Below, in pieces: positions 6,868 through 10,088 of a stretch of 10,088 nt of DNA. Source of the stretch: Candidatus Desantisbacteria bacterium CG1_02_38_46. GTDB lineage: Bacteria; Desantisbacteria; UBA1551; UBA1559. The translations under genes were made by a program, and so were the position numbers. Under the pieces are notes generated by a model. It searched no databases, was not told where the DNA came from, and worked only from the letters and a program-made list of their open reading frames with translations. Each line of letters begins with the position of its first letter. Within the stretch, counting starts at the first letter, position 1. The DNA lies in assembly GCA_001871015.1 (NCBI GenBank), contig MNUO01000051.1:1-10088 (forward strand). Direction: 5' to 3'.

Positions 6868-7418
6868 ATAAGGATATTTCAAAGGATATTTCAGGCAAAG
6901 CAGGGCTCGCTTTTTCCCTCAAACAGGCTATCGAGAATTGTTTCAAGGAACTTGAGGAAAAAAATAATATCTGTAAAGAATATTTAAATCATCTCGTTCG
7001 GCTGAAGGCTGAGTTCGAAAACTATAAAAAGCGAGTGGAGAGAGAAAGGCAGGAATATATAAAGTTTGCAAACGAGCAATTACTCCTTCATCTCCTGCCT
7101 GTATTTGACAATTTAAAACTTGCGCTCGAAAATGTTAACCTGTCAAAAAATGCTGAACTCATTAATGGCATAAAAATGATATTTAAATCACTCGAGGATA
7201 TATTAATAAAAAATGGTTTAAGCAGAATTGAATCCAGGGGAAATATATTTGACCCTCATATGCACGAGGCAGTAGAATTTGTGGAATCTGATGAATTTCC
7301 CGAAAATACTGTTTTAGAGGAGATTAAAGAAGGTTATGTTCTTAACGGCAAAGTTATTCGTCCTGCCAGGGTAAAAATTTCCAAGAAACCAGATGGCGCA
7401 GAAAAGAGATTATTATGA
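6864..7418 (+). CDS. grpE: Nucleotide exchange factor GrpE
   Basis: A 184-residue cytoplasmic co-chaperone that releases ADP from DnaK. The N-terminal half is a long charged helix (about 25-85) containing [16 protein letters not shown], the typical GrpE dimerisation coiled coil. It is followed by the [13 protein letters not shown] segment and the C-terminal beta domain with [11 protein letters not shown] and [17 protein letters not shown]. The length is normal (the E. coli protein has 197 residues). The start overlaps the previous stop by 4 bases (ATGA). The last nine residues (PDGAEKRLL) are read from DNA that also encodes the DnaJ start, an overlap of 26 bases. No CIRCE-like operator is seen upstream because the gene sits inside an operon, so heat-shock control would have to come from further upstream or from an internal promoter that I do not see. 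Confidence 0.96.
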   Translation: MNKDISKDISGKAGLAFSLKQAIENCFKELEEKNNICKEYLNHLVRLKAEFENYKKRVERERQEYIKFANEQLLLHLLPVFDNLKLALENVNLSKNAELINGIKMIFKSLEDILIKNGLSRIESRGNIFDPHMHEAVEFVESDEFPENTVLEEIKEGYVLNGKVIRPARVKISKKPDGAEKRLL

Positions 7419-8478
7419 AGTGTTGGGTGTGAGCAAGACTGCTTCTACAGAGGAGATTAAGGAATCATACCGCAAACTCGCTCTTCAGTGGCACCCTGAT
7501 AGAGTAGGTCTTTCCAGGAAAAAGGAAGCCGAAGAAAAATTCAAGGAAATTTCTGAAGCCTATGCTGTGCTTTCAGATGAGAACAAAAGAGCTCAATATG
7601 ACCAATTCGGACATGCCGGCATAGATAGCCGATATACTAGAGAGGACCTTTTCAGAGGAGTGGATTTCGGCGACCTCTTTGAAAACTTTGGTTTTGGGGA
7701 TTTCTTTGGAGATAGTATATTCAGAGATTTCTTTGGTGCAAGAAGAGAAAGAATTCGCAATAAGGGACAGGACCTGGAATACCATCTTCGTATTTCCTTA
7801 CGGGATGCTGCGTTCGGGAGAGAAATTCCAATTAATATTTCCCACCATGAAATCTGTCCCACCTGCAAAGGCGAGGGTATGAAACCTGGAACCAGGAAGA
7901 AAGCCTGCACTCAGTGTCGGGGGGCAGGTGAAGTGAGGTATTCACAGGGATTTTTCAGCATATCCCAGCCCTGTCCGCGCTGCCATGGAAGCGGAGAGAT
8001 AATTGAATCGCCCTGTCCTGAGTGCCGGGGAGAAGGAAGGGTCAGAAAAGCTCATAAAATACTTGTAAAAATACCGCCCGGAGTTAATACAGGTTCTGTT
8101 CTTAAATTGAGAGAAGAAGGAGAGGCTGGGATTAAGAAAGGTGCGCCAGGGGACCTTTATGTGGTGATTGAAGTTGAACAGGATTCTATACTTAAACGAA
8201 ATGAGGATGATATTTACTGCGATATTTCAATTATTTTTGTCCATGCAGCTCTGGGAGCAGAAGTAACTGTACCAACATTAGAAGGAGATGTTAAGATGAA
8301 GATACCTCCAGGTACCCAGAATGGAAAGTTGTTCCGCCTGAGGGGAAAAGGCATTTTCCATCTTCAGTATGGTGGCCGCGGAGATGAGTATGTGAGGGTT
8401 AATGTGCAGGTACCCACTGACCTTTCTGCCAGAGAGAAAGAGTTACTTCTTGAATTTTCCCGCCTTCGTGAAAAATAG
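7393..8478 (+). CDS. dnaJ: Chaperone protein DnaJ (class A Hsp40)
   Basis: A 361-residue co-chaperone that delivers unfolded clients to DnaK and stimulates its ATPase. The J domain occupies about 5-70 with the essential HPD at 34-36. A Gly/Phe-rich linker follows (about 75-120, [15 protein letters not shown]). The zinc region has all four CxxCxGxG repeats, at 155-162, 172-179, 194-201 and 208-215. The C-terminal substrate-binding domains and a short end complete a full class A protein, slightly shorter than E. coli DnaJ (376). The ATG at 7393 is the only start that gives the usual [10 protein letters not shown] beginning, so the 26-base overlap with grpE is real. Only a weak purine stretch precedes it, so translation is probably coupled to grpE. 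dnaK does not follow: the gene is succeeded by repeats and an unrelated hydrolase. The stop codon abuts a repeat-like motif. Confidence 0.97.
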   Translation: MAQKRDYYEVLGVSKTASTEEIKESYRKLALQWHPDRVGLSRKKEAEEKFKEISEAYAVLSDENKRAQYDQFGHAGIDSRYTREDLFRGVDFGDLFENFGFGDFFGDSIFRDFFGARRERIRNKGQDLEYHLRISLRDAAFGREIPINISHHEICPTCKGEGMKPGTRKKACTQCRGAGEVRYSQGFFSISQPCPRCHGSGEIIESPCPECRGEGRVRKAHKILVKIPPGVNTGSVLKLREEGEAGIKKGAPGDLYVVIEVEQDSILKRNEDDIYCDISIIFVHAALGAEVTVPTLEGDVKMKIPPGTQNGKLFRLRGKGIFHLQYGGRGDEYVRVNVQVPTDLSAREKELLLEFSRLREK

Positions 8479-8529
8479 GGACAGCGACCATTTTTCAAAA
8501 AAAGGATGCTTCTACTTTTTCTGGTCACT
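8476..8529. repeat. Inverted repeat after dnaJ, possible operon end
   Basis: TAGGGACAGCGACCATTTTT begins at the dnaJ stop codon. AGCGACCA (8483-8490) pairs with TGGTCACT (8522-8529) with one G/T wobble. Inside, AAAAAG (8499-8504) pairs with CTTTTT (8515-8520). The outer motif resembles the fragment at 3344-3364. The structure could end the operon transcript, but it lacks a compact GC-rich stem followed by a T-run, so I class it as a repeat rather than a terminator. Confidence 0.45.
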
Positions 8530-8535
8530 TAAAAT

Positions 8536-8564
8536 TTGACTTTTAATCAAAAGTATAGTTTATG
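8536..8564 (+). promoter_or_regulatory. Possible sigma-70-type promoter for the esterase gene
   Basis: TTGACT (8536-8541) matches the -35 consensus at five of six bases. TTTATG (8559-8564), 17 bases downstream, is a poor -10 match. The position after the operon end and about 200 bases before the next gene is sensible, but the AT-rich setting makes chance matches likely. Confidence 0.22.
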
Positions 8565-8580
8565 TAGTCATCCTAATTTA

Positions 8581-8620
8581 TGTCATCGCGACCCCGATGT
8601 TGCATCGGGGGAAGCAATCT
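8581..8620. repeat. REP-like hairpin element
   Basis: A perfect 8-bp stem, CCCCGATG (8592-8599) with CATCGGGG (8603-8610), and a TTG loop is flanked by near-complementary ATCGC (8585-8589) and GCAAT (8614-8618). The pattern GTCATxGCGA...GAAGCAATCT matches a dispersed repeat type (GTCATTGCGAG...GAAGCAATCT) that I recall from many bacterial genomes. Short open frames crossing it on either strand have no protein character. Confidence 0.65.
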
Positions 8621-8684
8621 TGATGATACAGGAACCAGCAAAACAATCACACTTAATGTTGGATTGGATTGGGTTAGGAACTCT

Positions 8685-8757
8685 GCGGTTGCTTCGCAAC
8701 CTTGCCCTTCGGGTCATATAACAGCGATTATACGCCATTGCGGAGCAGAAAGGATGA
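8685..8757. repeat. Second hairpin-rich intergenic repeat
   Basis: GGTTGC (8687-8692) and GCAACC (8696-8701) form a perfect 6-bp stem with a TTC loop. A small CCC-TTC-GGG hairpin (8705-8713) follows, then a stretch with gccattgcggagc. Together with the element at 8581-8620 it makes the leader of the hydrolase gene more GC-rich and structured than neighbouring DNA. The ribosome binding site at 8749-8754 lies at its right end. Confidence 0.45.
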
Positions 8758-8760
8758 TCT

Positions 8761-9732
8761 ATGAGCAATAAAAAGAAGATAATTTCACTGGCTTTACTAC
8801 TCGTAGTTATTGCAGTTTTATTAAATTCAGGTTGCTTGAATAGAATTGCTACTGCGAATGACCAAGTCGGCGTTCAGGAAGGCTCAATAGTTTGGGACGG
8901 ATTAGAACGAAGCTATCTTATTCACATTCCAAGTTCCTACAATAAAACCAAATTAATGCCACTTGTAATTGCTCTTCATGGAGGCGGTGGAACGGCCAAA
9001 GATATGGTGAAACTTACACGTGGCGGTTTCAATACCCTGGCAGATAAAGAAGGTTTTATTGTTGTTTACCCTGATGGTATTAATAAGCATTGGAATGATT
9101 CTAGAAATGATATGTTGGCTACTGATGTGGAAGAGATAAATGATGTTGGTTTTATATCTGCTCTAATTGATTATCTCGTGGAAACACTAAATGTCGACCC
9201 AAATAATGTCTATGTTATCGGGATGTCCAATGGCGCAATGATGACGTATCGGCTTGCCCTTGAATTATCTAATAAAATAACAGCGGTTGCTACAGTTGCC
9301 GGGAATATACCCAAAGATCAATTACAATCAGGTACTCCAAAAAGAGCAATCCCTGTGTTAATTATTAGCGGTACCGATGATCCTATAATACCTTGGGATG
9401 GCGGATATGTTTTTAAGCAACCAAAACGTGGCAAAGTAATATCTGTGCCTGAAACAGTAAAGTATTGGGTAGATTATAACGGTTGTTCGCCGACGCCCAC
9501 AAATACTTGGCAACCTGATAGGGACCCACAGGATGGCACGCGAGTGCGAAAAGAAGTGTACAGCAAAGGTAGAGAGGGAACCGAAGTAATACTCTGTGCC
9601 ATTAAGGGCGGAGGGCATACATGGCCAGGCGGCCAGCCATATTTGCCCGAGAGAATCGTGGGTAAGACAAGCAGAGATATAGATGCAAATGAGGTTATAT
9701 GGAATTTCTTCAAGGCACACGCGAGAAAGTGA
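8761..9732 (+). CDS. Secreted PHB-depolymerase/feruloyl-esterase-like hydrolase (LpqC type), possible lipoprotein
   Basis: A 323-residue alpha/beta hydrolase related to the esterase_PHB/LpqC group, which splits ester bonds in polyhydroxyalkanoates, feruloylated polysaccharides or similar substrates outside the cytoplasm. The N-terminus has lysines and a hydrophobic run (7-21) followed by NSGC (22-25). C25 could be lipidated, but N at -3 is unusual for a lipobox, so ordinary secretion or membrane anchoring is also possible. The catalytic elements are all present: oxyanion motif HGGGG (73-77), nucleophile S156 in GMSNG (154-158), D207 in SGTDDP, and H286 in GGGHTWPGG. The start has a good Shine-Dalgarno (AAAGGA, 6 bases upstream). 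The gene stands apart from the operon, has a repeat-rich leader, and converges with the gene on the other strand. The true substrate cannot be read from the sequence. Confidence 0.88.
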   Translation: MSNKKKIISLALLLVVIAVLLNSGCLNRIATANDQVGVQEGSIVWDGLERSYLIHIPSSYNKTKLMPLVIALHGGGGTAKDMVKLTRGGFNTLADKEGFIVVYPDGINKHWNDSRNDMLATDVEEINDVGFISALIDYLVETLNVDPNNVYVIGMSNGAMMTYRLALELSNKITAVATVAGNIPKDQLQSGTPKRAIPVLIISGTDDPIIPWDGGYVFKQPKRGKVISVPETVKYWVDYNGCSPTPTNTWQPDRDPQDGTRVRKEVYSKGREGTEVILCAIKGGGHTWPGGQPYLPERIVGKTSRDIDANEVIWNFFKAHARK

Positions 9733-9736
9733 TTAT

Positions 9737-9800
9737 TCCAGCAACAGCACATAACATTACCGGAGGGGTCACCAACGCTATTTCCATTCATATTGCTGGA
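9737..9800. repeat. 8-bp inverted repeat across the convergent gene ends
   Basis: TCCAGCAA (9737-9744) and TTGCTGGA (9793-9800) are exact inverted copies about 48 bases apart, placed at the convergent 3' ends of the two genes. The loop is too long for a normal terminator and no T-run follows, so its meaning is uncertain and chance is possible. Confidence 0.25.
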
Positions 9801-10088
9801 GGGATTTTAATCCGTTTTTCAGTGGGAGGTAGGTAGCGAAGAAGTTTAGCAAGAATACTCCTATTATTGAAATATAAATCCCGCTACCAAAGCTTAATTC
9901 AAACAAAAGAATCATTGCTCCCACATAAGCCAACCCAAAAATCATATAGAGTATTCCTCCATATGTCATGCCTAATTCTGCAGGATTGTCCGCTTTAAAG
10001 TAAGGGTAAATCGCACCCATTCCTACTGCAAGACTTGTCAGACTTAAAGCCATAAGGAATGTAGCTACAATTCCTGTAATGAACATTA
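9778..10088 (-). CDS. C-terminal part of a putative ABC-exporter membrane protein (partial)
   Basis: The minus-strand frame ends at a TAG (9778-9780) and is open to the right edge, so only the last 103 or so codons are seen. An ATG at 10086-10084 lies almost at the edge and should not be taken as the true start. Three membrane segments are visible. Between the first two is VGMGAIYPYFKADNPAELG followed by YGGILYMIFGLAYV. This matches the pattern VGLGAxxPxFxxENPAxxxxxxGGxLxM that I recall from the C-terminal end of putative ABC-type exporter permeases (roughly 500-600 residues), a poorly studied family. The assignment is by recall. The gene converges with the hydrolase gene, 45 bases apart. Confidence 0.6.
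   Translation of the reverse strand, partial: MFITGIVATFLMALSLTSLAVGMGAIYPYFKADNPAELGMTYGGILYMIFGLAYVGAMILLFELSFGSGIYISIIGVFLLNFFATYLPLKNGLKSLQQYEWK

Noticed and set aside
8499-8520. Rho-independent terminator for the dnaJ operon
   Set aside because: The inner stem is only A:T pairs closed by one G:C with a 10-base loop, so I kept it as part of an inverted repeat rather than calling a terminator.
8536-8771. Short open frames on both strands between dnaJ and the hydrolase gene
   Set aside because: They cross REP-like hairpins, overlap each other on both strands, and have no conserved protein features.
8671-9777. Integron-type cassette around the hydrolase gene
   Set aside because: Sequences such as gtcatataacagcg before the gene and cacataacattacc after it recall attC-like text, but the RYYYAAC/GTTRRRY core sites do not fit and no paired imperfect palindrome of the right layout is seen.
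9358-9791. Minus-strand open frames of 105-120 codons opposite the hydrolase C-terminus
   Set aside because: They are antisense to the catalytic Asp/His region of a clear alpha/beta hydrolase and show no domain of their own.

Overview
The window is a compact bacterial stretch from an AT-rich genome (by eye roughly 40% G+C) that reads the standard code. Eight genes lie on the plus strand and one gene fragment lies on the minus strand at the right edge. Palindromic, REP-like repeats sit at gene junctions. That pattern, together with the gene content (CHASE2 cyclase, GAF-HD-GYP protein, ExeA-type ATPase, GrpE, DnaJ), would suit a diderm, possibly uncultured, environmental lineage. The sequence does not allow a phylum to be named.

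Layout. Bases 1-111 hold a short array of hairpin repeats that ends only 7 bases before the first start codon. Bases 118-8478 hold seven co-directional genes with almost no space between them: (1) a CHASE2 receptor adenylate cyclase; (2) a DUF2254-like membrane protein; (3) a DUF3307-like membrane protein; (4) a GAF-GAF-HD-GYP c-di-GMP phosphodiesterase; (5) an ExeA-type AAA+ ATPase with a C-terminal MshEN-like domain; (6) GrpE; (7) DnaJ. Genes 1/2, 5/6 and 6/7 overlap and the other junctions are short, so one operon with translational coupling is the simplest reading. Bases 8479-8760 hold no gene but several inverted repeats. A secreted or lipid-anchored PHB-depolymerase/feruloyl-esterase-like hydrolase follows at 8761-9732. 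The C-terminal end of a probable ABC-exporter membrane protein is convergent with it at the right edge.

How the genes may work together. The operon joins a membrane receptor that should make cAMP with a soluble sensor that should degrade c-di-GMP. It adds an ATPase whose tail has the layout of a c-di-GMP receptor domain but lacks the key arginines, and it ends with two of the three components of the DnaK chaperone machine (no dnaK or hrcA is present here). This looks like a signalling/envelope/housekeeping operon, and the functional link is inference. I saw no CRISPR array, insertion sequence, tRNA, rRNA, prophage or defence system. The most noteworthy points are the two-nucleotide-messenger operon, the degenerate MshEN tail, the two poorly characterised membrane proteins between the signalling enzymes, and the repeats that coincide with the 3' ends of three genes.
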